Positions 1-7,933 of a DNA stretch of 40,716 nt are shown here, in pieces (position 1 is the first letter of the stretch; every line of letters starts with the position of its first letter). This DNA comes from Phycisphaerales bacterium (GTDB lineage: Bacteria; Planctomycetota; Phycisphaerae; Sedimentisphaerales; Anaerobacaceae). The stretch is from contig CP070806.1 of assembly GCA_020343675.1 (NCBI GenBank), forward strand, positions 2,277,595 through 2,318,310, read 5' to 3'. A program made the position numbers and the translations under genes. Below the pieces are notes generated by a model. It saw nothing but the letters and a program-made list of their open reading frames with translations, was not told the origin of the DNA and made no database searches.

Positions 1-369
1 ATTACCTGCGATTACGACATAACTCACGAAGACGTCATCGAGGGCAGGCACTTCGACGATGAGGTCATGGTCTATGGCTTCCACGACAGTGCGCCGCGAT
101 ACCAGGTCAAAAATGGCGGCACCTATGGCATCCCGTACAAGGCGCTGCGCGTCAAAGGGATAGAGAACCTGCTGGCCTGCGGCATGATGATCACCTCCGA
201 CCACAGGCCCCACATGTCCACCCGCAATACGGTCTGCTGCATGGGGCAGGGCCAGGGCGCCGGGACGGCCGCGGCCCTCTGCGCCGTGAAAAACTGTGGA
301 ACACGAGAGCTGCGCTACAGCGACCTGCGAGAGGCCCTCACGAAAGCCGGCGTCTATTTCGAGAGCTAA
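1..369 (+). CDS. FAD-dependent oxidoreductase, C-terminal fragment (5' end outside window)
   Basis: The frame is open from base 1 to the TAA at 367-369, so only the last 122 codons are present. The tail carries a glycine-rich segment, MGQGQGAGTAAALC, that matches the C-terminal FAD-contacting motif of the FAD-dependent oxidoreductase family seen in many planctomycete secreted or sulfatase-linked clusters (Pfam FAD_oxidored type). Just before it, a segment ending in MSTRNTVCC fits the same family. The substrate cannot be told, because the N-terminal Rossmann motif lies off the window. It is followed after 26 bases by an unrelated gene on the same strand. Confidence 0.75.
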   Translation: MTCDYDITHEDVIEGRHFDDEVMVYGFHDSAPRYQVKNGGTYGIPYKALRVKGIENLLACGMMITSDHRPHMSTRNTVCCMGQGQGAGTAAALCAVKNCGTRELRYSDLREALTKAGVYFES

Positions 370-395
370 CGTCAAATCGTGAAGCACGCGGGTTC

Positions 396-1808
396 GTGAG
401 TCTACTTTTAGAGGCTGACAAAGTGGTTATCTGGTCATCACGAAGGTGGCGCTATATTCTTGCTGCGATATGTTGCGTCCTGCTCATCGGGGCCGTGATG
501 GCTTGGCACTTAGTGTCGTTGTTTCTTGCCGAGCCCACGATCAAAGTGGACTATCTGGCCGAGTATAATAGGATCACCAAGCCCGATGACTACGATTTCA
601 CTCGGAATGCAGCTCCCCACTATGAAAAGCTGTTTTCTGAGGTTACGGCGTTGCCGGAATCGCTGAAGACTCGCCATAAAGCGTGGCCGACCGAACTGGA
701 GGATAGCGAGATTGATGCATTACAGACGTGGGCGGCCGCCAACAACTCCGCCCTGGGATCAATGGGTAAAGCGGCTCAATGCCCGTATTGGTGGGTCGAG
801 CGAGAGTCCAGCGATGGCTCGATGGCAGGGATTGGCATGCCGCATGTAGCCGAACAGCGGGAATTTTCTTGGGGTGTGGTTCTCTTGGCCAAGTACAAGG
901 CGAGCCGCGGAGAGACGGAGGGCGCCCTGCGCTATCTAGCTGACCTACACATGACCGGGATGCATCGAGTCAGAGGGAACACGCTGGTTGAACAGTGCGT
1001 GGGCTTGGCTGTTTGTGAGCTCACCTACGAGGCTGTGCGGGCTGTTCTGAGCAAGTGTGACGTGCCGCTGGGCGAAGTGGTTCGTATGCGCGAGATCCTC
1101 GCATCTCGGATTCCACAAATAGAGGTGCCGAGATTTACACGTGGCGAGTTCCTGTACGCCTTGGATGCCATACAGAGAGGCTTCACGGATGAAACAGGCC
1201 GAGACGGCAGACTGATTCCAAAATATCTCTACAATATCAGAAAGGACGGCGGACTCTACATCGCGCCTCTGTCCTATCCCGAAGCGGTATGGGTTTGCCT
1301 GAATCATCCCGGTCGAAAAGAAACCCTGCAAGCATATCAGGTATTCTACGAGAAATTGAAAGAGCTGGCCTCCAAGCCACCGTGGGAGTTGCACGCCCGA
1401 TCGACCACGTGTACGGACGAGTTAAGTACGGTTGTGGAAGGGAACTTCTTCTTCCAGGACGGGGTCCAGACGTTTGACGCGGTGATCGAGGTTGGCTGGC
1501 GAGGCAGAACACACGGCGAAGCGACCGAAGCCATCTTGGCGATATTAGCGTATAGAGGCCGGACGGGTCATTTCCCTGACTCACTGGCGGAATTGGTGGC
1601 GGAGGCTGATCTGGAGGGTGTTCCAATCGATCCCTACTGCGGCAAGCCTCTCGTTTACAAGATAGCCGGCGAGGATTTTGCTTTATACAGCGTTGGAGCA
1701 GACTTTTTCGACAACGGCGGTCTGACAAGTTCCTGGTCATGGTTCGAGGCTGGAGAAGTTGGCGATTACGTCTTCTGGCCTGTGCAAGATGCCGCACGGA
1801 ATCTGTGA
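396..1808 (+). CDS. Membrane-anchored protein of unknown function, 470 aa
   Basis: The start is GTG at 396; I see no strong ribosome binding site. Residues 18-44 form one hydrophobic segment after a short basic N-terminus, so the rest is probably outside the cytoplasmic membrane. The C-terminal part (about residues 385-450) has the pattern YRGRTGHFPDSLAEL, then PIDPYCGKPLVYK and a YSVGAD segment. This is a recurrent ending in planctomycete secreted proteins in which a pilin- or GspG-like tail describes a small folded unit. I do not recognise an enzyme domain in the middle. It is 24 bases upstream of an alpha/beta hydrolase on the same strand and the two may be co-transcribed. Confidence 0.75.
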   Translation: MSLLLEADKVVIWSSRRWRYILAAICCVLLIGAVMAWHLVSLFLAEPTIKVDYLAEYNRITKPDDYDFTRNAAPHYEKLFSEVTALPESLKTRHKAWPTELEDSEIDALQTWAAANNSALGSMGKAAQCPYWWVERESSDGSMAGIGMPHVAEQREFSWGVVLLAKYKASRGETEGALRYLADLHMTGMHRVRGNTLVEQCVGLAVCELTYEAVRAVLSKCDVPLGEVVRMREILASRIPQIEVPRFTRGEFLYALDAIQRGFTDETGRDGRLIPKYLYNIRKDGGLYIAPLSYPEAVWVCLNHPGRKETLQAYQVFYEKLKELASKPPWELHARSTTCTDELSTVVEGNFFFQDGVQTFDAVIEVGWRGRTHGEATEAILAILAYRGRTGHFPDSLAELVAEADLEGVPIDPYCGKPLVYKIAGEDFALYSVGADFFDNGGLTSSWSWFEAGEVGDYVFWPVQDAARNL

Positions 1809-1832
1809 AGAACAGCGATTGCGGGGCAGATC

Positions 1833-2537
1833 ATGTTTGAGAGCGAGGCAGAACTAGAGAATATTTCGGCCCAGCTCGCGGCGGAGATGGTCGCTGCGAA
1901 TGTGGCCCAGAGGAAGTTCTATATTGATGAGCGTCTGGGCAAAGAGTATTGTAATCTGATTACTCCCGATGCGTTCGAGAAGCAGCTTGTCGTTATTGCC
2001 GTTCTTGGCTATCCGGAGCGGGTAGGTGTTTGGTCTTATACGCTACTGCGCCAGTCGCGTATCGCCGAATCCAGCATGGAACCGTATTTCCGCGAATTCA
2101 CTGCGCACGGTTTCGCTTTGGTGGCCATCGACCCGAGTTACGCCGGGCCGGATATTGAAGGGGACTCGTTTGTCTATCAGCTTGAGCGGGTCGTGGCCGA
2201 TATTGCCCCTGTCAAGAGAATAGGGTTCATAGGTTTCTCTATGGGTGGGAAGATTCTGGTTGAGTTCCTCCAGCAGCGCCCCGAGATACTGGATCGCGTG
2301 GCGGGCCTTGTGCTGATTGACCCCACATTGCCCAACCGCTTGAGCGTAGAACGTATTCGCCGGCTGCTCGACGACGGTACTTTGCTCATCGCTTCGCAAA
2401 GCGAAGATCCCAGTCCGGGAGAGATTGCCTCGGTACTGCTTGACATTCCCAAAATCTCCTATCCCGGTATCCACGGAGAAATGCCGAGCAAGGCGCTCGG
2501 CCGGGTCATCGATTTCTACGAGCAGCGCACCGCATAG
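1833..2537 (+). CDS. Alpha/beta hydrolase, cytoplasmic
   Basis: This 234-residue protein has the alpha/beta-hydrolase layout: a strand and loop at VVIAVLGYPERVG (residues 53-65), a nucleophile elbow GFSMGG with Ser136, a likely acid Asp in LIDPTLPN (about 163) and a candidate His at GIHGEMP (about 214). There is no signal peptide, so it should be cytoplasmic. It is shorter than most family members and the substrate is not evident; dienelactone hydrolase and small esterase subfamilies are equally possible. The ATG at 1833 follows GGGGCAGATC, an acceptable ribosome binding site. It sits 24 bases behind the preceding gene. Confidence 0.75.
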   Translation: MFESEAELENISAQLAAEMVAANVAQRKFYIDERLGKEYCNLITPDAFEKQLVVIAVLGYPERVGVWSYTLLRQSRIAESSMEPYFREFTAHGFALVAIDPSYAGPDIEGDSFVYQLERVVADIAPVKRIGFIGFSMGGKILVEFLQQRPEILDRVAGLVLIDPTLPNRLSVERIRRLLDDGTLLIASQSEDPSPGEIASVLLDIPKISYPGIHGEMPSKALGRVIDFYEQRTA

Positions 2538-2645
2538 ATTCACTCTTGCGATTGAGGGGGTCTGCTGCTCGTGCTGAGACAATTCTGAGAAAAAGACCCA
2601 TCGGCTGTAACCTTTGTCGCATCCGTCCCACTATCCTTTCAGAAG

Positions 2646-2662
2646 GGCCTCACAGTGAGGCC
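2646..2662. promoter_or_regulatory. 17-bp perfect dyad, candidate operator
   Basis: GGCCTCAC and GTGAGGCC flank a single central A. The dyad lies 45 bases upstream of the ATG of the RG-rich secreted protein. The one-base centre makes it a poor hairpin but a good shape for a dimeric DNA-binding protein. No T-tract follows, so a terminator is unlikely. The regulator is unknown. Confidence 0.4.
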
Positions 2663-2706
2663 AAAAGACAACAGATGACACCATGTATTCGAGAAAGGAA
2701 TTGAAA

Positions 2707-3717
2707 ATGAAGGCAGGATACAGAATAGCGATTGCGGTTGGATTGGCCTCGCTGGTTCTGGCCGGCGCGGCGTTTGCCGGATGGGGCGGAGGCGGCTACC
2801 GTCGAGGCGGAGGCCCCGGTCCGGGGCTGGATCGTCCATCGCCGGGCGTCCCACAGAACCAGGCTCCGTGGATGGGTCACAGGTCTGGACGCAGAGCATT
2901 GGATGCGCCGTCTGGACCTCAAGGTCGGGTCCGGGGCGCTCGTCCTCGAATTGAAGGCCCCGCGGCACGTGGCGGACGCGGCGGAAGCTACACGGTTTGC
3001 CCCCGTTGCGGGGCTCCGTGCCCAGCCGGTGGTTGGGGCGCCGGATCCGGCTCGGCAAGAGGCCCGGCAGCTCGACTCGGCAAAGGAGCCGGAAGGGATC
3101 CTGGTCTGCACGGCGGACCCGTTGGGCTGTCGGGGCAGGGTCTTAGACGCGGAAATATGTTGAGGCGGCCTGGGCCGACAGATGGTGGCTTGCGACGCGG
3201 CTTCCGCTCCGGAAGAGGCGGCCAGGGATTCCCGCCTGCGAACGTAACGCCTCGTGGCGGAGCAGGAAGGCCGGGATGGAGGCAGCAGGGCCACCAAGAC
3301 AACCCAGGCCCGGAAGTTGCACCAAAGGAACGGCCTTGGGGCCCGGGCAGGCGTGATTTCCAAGATCTGCGCAGAGGTGAAAAGCGGCCGGAGCGCCGGG
3401 CAAGGGGCTGGAACGCACCCGACGTTGATGCTCCCCCTGAGATTGACGTGGAGGGCTCTTCGGCAGTGCCGGGCGATGAACTGGGCCTCTCCGAGGATTA
3501 CGCGTTCCTCGATACCCCATCTTTGCATGAGCCGTCCCGGGATGTAGAGCAGGATGATTTCTGGGGTGCCGTGCGAGGCGAAGGCCGACCTGGCCCTCGA
3601 GGAAGGCACCCGCGGCACTGGGATGGACCGCCCGTTGACGGTCCCGCGGTAGAGCCAACCGATGAACCGGCAGCCGTGCCCGAAACGGATGGTACGGAAC
3701 AGCCCAGCCCTCAGTAG
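2707..3717 (+). CDS. Secreted Gly/Arg/Pro-rich low-complexity protein
   Basis: The ATG at 2707 is chosen over one at 2683 because GAAAGGAATT lies about 8 bases upstream and it begins a clean signal peptide (basic start, hydrophobic core VGLASLVLAGAAFA, cleavage before GWGGGG). The mature part is dominated by GGG, RG and PG runs, has one CPRCGAPCP cluster near residue 100 that could bind a metal or form disulfides, and ends in an acidic, proline-rich tail. No enzyme domain is visible. The same composition recurs in the tails of two later proteins of this locus, which argues that the frame is real. An antisense frame of similar length exists but is explained by the rarity of TTA, CTA and TCA codons. 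An alternative reading with a frameshift cannot be excluded. Confidence 0.6.
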   Translation: MKAGYRIAIAVGLASLVLAGAAFAGWGGGGYRRGGGPGPGLDRPSPGVPQNQAPWMGHRSGRRALDAPSGPQGRVRGARPRIEGPAARGGRGGSYTVCPRCGAPCPAGGWGAGSGSARGPAARLGKGAGRDPGLHGGPVGLSGQGLRRGNMLRRPGPTDGGLRRGFRSGRGGQGFPPANVTPRGGAGRPGWRQQGHQDNPGPEVAPKERPWGPGRRDFQDLRRGEKRPERRARGWNAPDVDAPPEIDVEGSSAVPGDELGLSEDYAFLDTPSLHEPSRDVEQDDFWGAVRGEGRPGPRGRHPRHWDGPPVDGPAVEPTDEPAAVPETDGTEQPSPQ

Positions 3718-3868
3718 TGCCGAAATGCTTGCGTTGTTGAGCAGTGTGCCGTCACGGGTGGTTGCGCCGAAAGGGGTCGCGGCCACCTGTGCTCGTGCGT
3801 TGAGTTTGGCTGGAGCTTGTCCGGCTTCAGAAATGGCCGCGTCGATAATTTGAGTTGATGGATCTTTC

Positions 3869-4564
3869 ATGGTGGCGTATCCTTCACATATGGTGCTGTC
3901 GGTTGTCTCAGGCCGGATGGTGAACATCAGGCTCGAATGGTTCTTGGCGGACTTGATTCGCGCAGCAGCGGACTCCGTGTCCGAGCTCGATGATCACAAG
4001 CCGAACACGCCGGATGTGGAGGAGCTTGAGGATGTGCGCCAAAGCCGGCAGGGGGATTCGGACGCATACCGGCGCTTGATCGAACGGCACCAGGAGCACG
4101 TCGGCGGCATCCTGTGGCGTTTCAGCCGGGACCGCCTGGTCCACGAAGAACTGGTCCAGGACGTCTTTGTCGAGGCGTACATGAGCCTGCGGGGCTACCG
4201 CGGGAAGGCTCCCTTCAGGCACTGGCTCTCGCGAATAGCGACCCACGTCGGATATCACTACTGGAAGCAGATGGCGCGCCGCCGTGAAACAGAGAGCTTC
4301 ACCCTTGAGGAGTGGGATCAGGTGCCGGATGGACACGCAGAGCAGATGGATCCCAGCGAAGCCGCCTCGTTAGTACACCGTCTGCTTGCCCAACTGAGGC
4401 CGCGCGACAGGCTGGTCCTGACTTTGCGATTCCTCGAAGGGTGCGACGTAGCCGAGACCGCGCTGCGGACGGGCTGGACCCGGGGCATGGTGAAGGTTCA
4501 GACGGCGCGCGCGAAGAAGAGATTGGAGAAGCTTGTCGCAAGAGCGGGAAAGGAGCTGGAATGA
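3869..4564 (+). CDS. ECF-family RNA polymerase sigma factor
   Basis: Region sigma-2 spans about residues 62-140, with the ILWRFSRDRLVHEELVQDVF helix pair and the FRHWLSRIATHVGYHYWK segment; region sigma-4 spans about 165-225, with LRPRDRLVLTLRFLEGCDVAE and a recognition helix near TRGMVKVQTARAKKRL. The length of 231 residues is slightly long for the family because of the first 16 to 45 residues. The first ATG (3869) and ATG 3917 both lack a convincing ribosome binding site, so the start is uncertain. Its last codon and stop overlap the next gene by ATGA, which couples it to the small membrane protein downstream. It probably directs RNA polymerase to envelope genes, including those around it. 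Confidence 0.9.
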   Translation: MVAYPSHMVLSVVSGRMVNIRLEWFLADLIRAAADSVSELDDHKPNTPDVEELEDVRQSRQGDSDAYRRLIERHQEHVGGILWRFSRDRLVHEELVQDVFVEAYMSLRGYRGKAPFRHWLSRIATHVGYHYWKQMARRRETESFTLEEWDQVPDGHAEQMDPSEAASLVHRLLAQLRPRDRLVLTLRFLEGCDVAETALRTGWTRGMVKVQTARAKKRLEKLVARAGKELE

Positions 4565-4830
4565 TGAAAGACCAAAGCCGATTCGAGATGCTTTCCAAGC
4601 TGGCGCGCACCGAAGCGCCGCCCAGCGTGGATGTTGCCGGCCGCGTCATTGCGATCCTTTCAGCCGAGCAGATGCGGCTCGGTCGTGCGTCCGACAAACC
4701 GCTGATGTGGCTGGCCGCGGCCTCGTCGGCTGTGGCTGTCCCCGCGGCGGTGCTGGCGGTGATCGTCTATAACGATTGGGTGGGTCCGCTGTTTGAAATA
4801 TCACAGGCAATTGCATGGGTGACACAATGA
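4561..4830 (+). CDS. Small single-TM protein in the anti-sigma position
   Basis: The ATG at 4561 overlaps the sigma factor stop (ATGA) and has AGGAGCTGGA just upstream. The 89-residue product has a charged cytoplasmic part of about 47 residues, a single hydrophobic segment (about 48-70, MWLAAASSAVAVPAAVLAVI) and a short outer tail. Size, topology and position directly behind an ECF gene fit an anti-sigma factor or a subunit of one, but I see no zinc-binding HxxxCxxC motif, so it is not a ZAS-type anti-sigma. The stop overlaps the next gene by ATGA as well. Function is inferred from context. Confidence 0.7.
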   Translation: MMKDQSRFEMLSKLARTEAPPSVDVAGRVIAILSAEQMRLGRASDKPLMWLAAASSAVAVPAAVLAVIVYNDWVGPLFEISQAIAWVTQ

Positions 4831-5396
4831 GTGAGATGGAAAACCCGGATAATCTGAATATCGACTACGTGCAGAAGCTGCATCGTTGGCGCATGGCCTT
4901 CTTCGGCGTGGTCATCCTGCTGGCGGGAATCGTCATCGGGGGCGCGTCGATGATGATTCTGGCGCCGCAGATGCTCATCAAGCCGCCGCCCGGCCCGGAA
5001 TTTGAACCTCTGAGAATGATTCCTCCGCTGCGGCGTGACCTCCATCTTACTGCTGAGCAGACCGAGAAGATCAAGCCGATCATGGACAAGCATATGGGCA
5101 AGCTCAACCAGATTCGCATGAACGCGCGCAGCGAAATTGGTGAGACATTGAAGCAAATGAACGATGAAATCGCTGCTGTGCTGACCGATGAACAGAGAGC
5201 GATCTGGCAGCGTGGGCTTGACCGACTCGAGCGCGAACTGCATACAGGCGGTCGGCGACGCGGCGAGGGACCCGGTAGTGGGCGCTTTCGGGGAGGCGAG
5301 GGTGGCCGGGACCGACGGGACCCGCGTCGAGGTCCGGGCCCCGGATCATTCGGGTCTCCGCGTTTTCCGGCCGGCCCCAATTTCCCTCGGAACTAA
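4827..5396 (+). CDS. Spy/CpxP-like membrane-anchored periplasmic protein with RG-rich tail
   Basis: ATG 4827 overlaps the previous stop by ATGA; an in-frame ATG at 4815 is possible but less likely. Residues 22-48 form a membrane anchor. The outer part holds two LTxxQ-like signatures, LTAEQ (about 74-78) and LTDEQ (about 119-123), separated by a long amphipathic helix. That is the hallmark of the Spy/CpxP/heavy-metal resistor superfamily, whose members bind unfolded proteins or sense metals next to the membrane. After residue 140 the chain turns into GGRRRGEGPGSGRF and similar RG/PG sequence up to the end. Placement third in a sigma and anti-sigma-like operon suggests it is the outer sensor of the system, like CnrX in cobalt-nickel resistance, though no His/Met metal cluster is obvious. 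Confidence 0.75.
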   Translation: MSEMENPDNLNIDYVQKLHRWRMAFFGVVILLAGIVIGGASMMILAPQMLIKPPPGPEFEPLRMIPPLRRDLHLTAEQTEKIKPIMDKHMGKLNQIRMNARSEIGETLKQMNDEIAAVLTDEQRAIWQRGLDRLERELHTGGRRRGEGPGSGRFRGGEGGRDRRDPRRGPGPGSFGSPRFPAGPNFPRN

Positions 5397-5534
5397 AGTT
5401 TTCGCGGCACATGGGATACGAATGAGCTGCCTGCCCACGAGCACTTTTAAGGTCCGCTGCCGACGCTTCAAAGTTGTTTTTGGTCTTGAAAACTGCATGG
5501 AAACAGACTCCAAAACGTGGAAAGGGAAGAGAAA

Positions 5535-6596
5535 ATGTTGAAGAAGATTCTACCTGGCATTGTTGTAGTGTCTCTGTTGATTGGAAACGAAGCTTTAGCA
5601 GCTCAGCAAAGCGAAGGCCGACCGGCCCCTGGATCGGTTCGGGGACAGCGTCAAGATATGGCAAGATCCGGGCCCGGTATGCGGCCCGGCCAGGGCGGCC
5701 CCGGCTTCATGCGGGAAGGATTCCCTGGATGGTTCGACGAGCTTGCAGTGGCCTATGAGCAGAACAACAGAGAGAAGGTGGGTGAGCTCATTGCCCAGAT
5801 GAAGCAGAGGATGGATCGCATGAGACAGGGTATGAGACGATTTGGCCCCAGCGGCCCACCCGAACCTGCTGAAGGGCCGGTCCGCGGCGTACGGCCCGGC
5901 GGTCCGGACAGGCCTGAGCGTCCTTCGCGGCCCGAAGCCGCGGTAAGGGGTGACAGGCCCATGCGGCCGGGCCAGGTTAGGCCTGGCGGCGGTGGGTCCG
6001 GGACATCATTCATGGAAAGCCCGCCGATTGCGAAGACAGAGACTGAGAAGAAGATACTGAGCGTCCTTGACGATATGGACCGGAATCAGCGCAGAGGAAT
6101 GATGAACGTCCCGGCCGAAGACGGTCGACTGCTGCGCCTGCTGACCGAGACCCTGGGCGCCAAGAACGTCGTCGAGATCGGAACATCCAACGGGTACTCG
6201 GGCATCTGGTTCTGCCTGGCCCTGCAGAAGACCGGTGGCAAACTGACTACCCACGAGATCGATGCCGACCGGGCCTCGCTGGCTCGCGAGAACTTCAAGA
6301 AAGCCGGCGTTGGTGCACTCGTGACCCTTGTCGAGGGGGATGCCCACGAAGAAGTCACCAAGCTCAAGGGGCCCATCGACATTCTGTTTCTTGACGCGGA
6401 CAAAGAAGGTTATATCGACTACCTGGACAAGCTCCTGCCCCTGGTGCGCCCGGGCGGGCTCGTGGTCGCGCACAATATGAATGCCCGACAGGCGGACCCT
6501 CAGTACATCAAGGCCATTACGACGAATCCGGACCTGGAGACGCTGCTGTTGCACAAGGAGGGTTCGGGCGTGAGTGTGACGCTCAAGAAACGATAG
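5535..6596 (+). CDS. Exported O-methyltransferase-like protein with RG/P-rich linker
   Basis: ATG 5535 is preferred because AAGGGAAGAG lies just upstream. Residues 1-23 look like a cleavable signal peptide (LLKK-type basic start, hydrophobic core, ALA-AQQ). Residues 25-160 are rich in RPG and contain one helical patch (about 65-103). Residues 165-353 are a class I SAM-dependent methyltransferase of the catechol/caffeoyl-CoA O-methyltransferase type: motif I VVEIGTSNGYSG (212-223), the acidic HEIDAD end of strand 2, and LDADKEGY (287-293) with the metal-binding Asp. The usual second metal site, Asp-Asn, reads His-Asn here (AHNMN, 312-316), which may weaken metal binding. An exported enzyme of this class is odd, because SAM is a cytoplasmic cofactor. 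The substrate is unknown. Confidence 0.8.
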   Translation: MLKKILPGIVVVSLLIGNEALAAQQSEGRPAPGSVRGQRQDMARSGPGMRPGQGGPGFMREGFPGWFDELAVAYEQNNREKVGELIAQMKQRMDRMRQGMRRFGPSGPPEPAEGPVRGVRPGGPDRPERPSRPEAAVRGDRPMRPGQVRPGGGGSGTSFMESPPIAKTETEKKILSVLDDMDRNQRRGMMNVPAEDGRLLRLLTETLGAKNVVEIGTSNGYSGIWFCLALQKTGGKLTTHEIDADRASLARENFKKAGVGALVTLVEGDAHEEVTKLKGPIDILFLDADKEGYIDYLDKLLPLVRPGGLVVAHNMNARQADPQYIKAITTNPDLETLLLHKEGSGVSVTLKKR

Positions 6597-6678
6597 AGAT
6601 GGCAGGGCACCGGCACGGTGCGTCTGCGGCCTCGAAAGAAATGAACTCCTTCTATTTTCGCGCTGAAAGGAACGAGCA

Positions 6679-7884
6679 GTGGCGGATCAAATCAGACATG
6701 GTGTTCTGATCGTGCTGGTCGCAATGGCTTTGGACGCGCAGCCGTTCGTCTTGGCACGCGGTGGTTCTGTTCCAAGCAGCCCTGTTGTGGACACGGGGCA
6801 GATCCGGTGCTATGACAATCACAAACCGATCCATTGCCCCCATCCGGGAGAGCCTTTTTACGGACAGGATGCACAGTATGATGGTCTCCAGATGGCGTAT
6901 CGCGACAATGGCGACGGCACGGTGACTGACCTGAACACGCATTTGACCTGGCAGAAGACGCCCCCTGTGGCGCATTACACGTGGGATGCCGCAGCGAGGT
7001 ATGCGGAAGATCTGCAACTGGCCGACTATGATCACTGGCGAATGCCGACCATGAAAGAACTTTACTCGTTGGCTGCCTTCCACGGGAGCATAAGAACTCT
7101 GACTCCCTATATCGACACGGATTACTTCGATTTCGAATATCCGGATACGTCGCGGGGATATCGCATCATTGACGCTCAATACTGGTCCGGCAACAAATAC
7201 GTGGGCACCACGATGCGGGGTGACAGATCCGCCTTCGGGTTCAATTTTGCCGATGGTCGCATCAAGGCCTACCCCACAGGTCAGGGCGGCGGGCCGACGG
7301 GCAGATGCTACATTCGATGTGTCAGAGGCCCAATAGGATATGGCCTGAACGACTACCTGGACAACGGGGACGGCACCGTCACGGATCGGGCCACCGGGCT
7401 CATGTGGCAAAAAGCCGACTGCGGCAGGACTATGAACTGGCAGAACGCCCTCAGTTATGCCGAGAATCTAACGCACGCCGGATATGATGACTGGAGACTG
7501 CCGAACGCCAAAGAGTTGCACAGTATCGTCGATTACTCACGGGCGCCCGACGCGCGCGATCCGGCCAGCCGGGGTCCGGCCGCCGATCCGGTTTTCGGTT
7601 TCACCGAGACGGAATCCTGGTTCTGGACCGGTACGACGCATGGCGACAACCTTTTTGGGATCTATATCTGTTTTGGGCGGGGGTTTTCGGCCCGGCTGTG
7701 GAATGGAGAGCCCATGAACGCACATGGCGCGGGCGCACAGCGCAGCGACCCCAAGAGCGGCGATCCGGCCGGCTATCCGCGTGGATTAGGTCCCCAGGGA
7801 GACGAAATTCGGATTTACAACTATGTTCGGTGCGTTCGTGACGTTGGCCGCGAGCCTCAAAGCGCCGACTCAGACCGTCGTTAG
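6679..7884 (+). CDS. Exported protein with two DUF1566 (Lcl C-terminal-like) domains
   Basis: GTG 6679 follows GAAAGGAACGAGCA, a good ribosome binding site. A signal peptide (about residues 1-26, ending LDAQPFVLA) is followed by two copies of the DUF1566 fold. Each begins with a DNGDGTVTD turn, then a TWQK or MWQK strand, and a WRMPTMKEL or WRLPNAKEL helix. The first copy starts near residue 75 and the second near 228. Family members are secreted or outer-surface proteins of unknown biochemical role and relate to the C-type-lectin-like FGE/DUF1566 group. The gene is 82 bases behind the exported methyltransferase, same strand, so it likely belongs to the same envelope locus. It is convergent with the ABC-F gene. 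Confidence 0.85.
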   Translation: MADQIRHGVLIVLVAMALDAQPFVLARGGSVPSSPVVDTGQIRCYDNHKPIHCPHPGEPFYGQDAQYDGLQMAYRDNGDGTVTDLNTHLTWQKTPPVAHYTWDAAARYAEDLQLADYDHWRMPTMKELYSLAAFHGSIRTLTPYIDTDYFDFEYPDTSRGYRIIDAQYWSGNKYVGTTMRGDRSAFGFNFADGRIKAYPTGQGGGPTGRCYIRCVRGPIGYGLNDYLDNGDGTVTDRATGLMWQKADCGRTMNWQNALSYAENLTHAGYDDWRLPNAKELHSIVDYSRAPDARDPASRGPAADPVFGFTETESWFWTGTTHGDNLFGIYICFGRGFSARLWNGEPMNAHGAGAQRSDPKSGDPAGYPRGLGPQGDEIRIYNYVRCVRDVGREPQSADSDRR

Positions 7885-7933
7885 CTACCCGGCGAGGTCC
7901 TGTCCGCACGTTTTCTGATCCGACGGAAAGTCA

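Noticed and set aside
2605..2627. ECF-like promoter with GGCTGTAAC and CGTC upstream of the RG-rich gene
   Set aside because: The spacing between the two elements is about 12 bases, short of the 15-17 usually seen for ECF promoters, so I do not call it.
2650..3870. Long antisense frame (406 codons from ATG 3870, with AAGGA upstream) over the RG-rich gene
   Set aside because: Its codons are exact complements of the plus-strand codons, and a stop would need TTA, CTA or TCA in the plus gene, which are rare in GC-rich Gly/Arg/Pro sequence. The plus strand has a signal peptide and ribosome binding site. The antisense product resembles no family.
6607..6621. Hairpin GCACCG-GCA-CGGTGC between methyltransferase and DUF1566 genes
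   Set aside because: A 6-bp stem without T-tract in a GC-rich region; probably chance.
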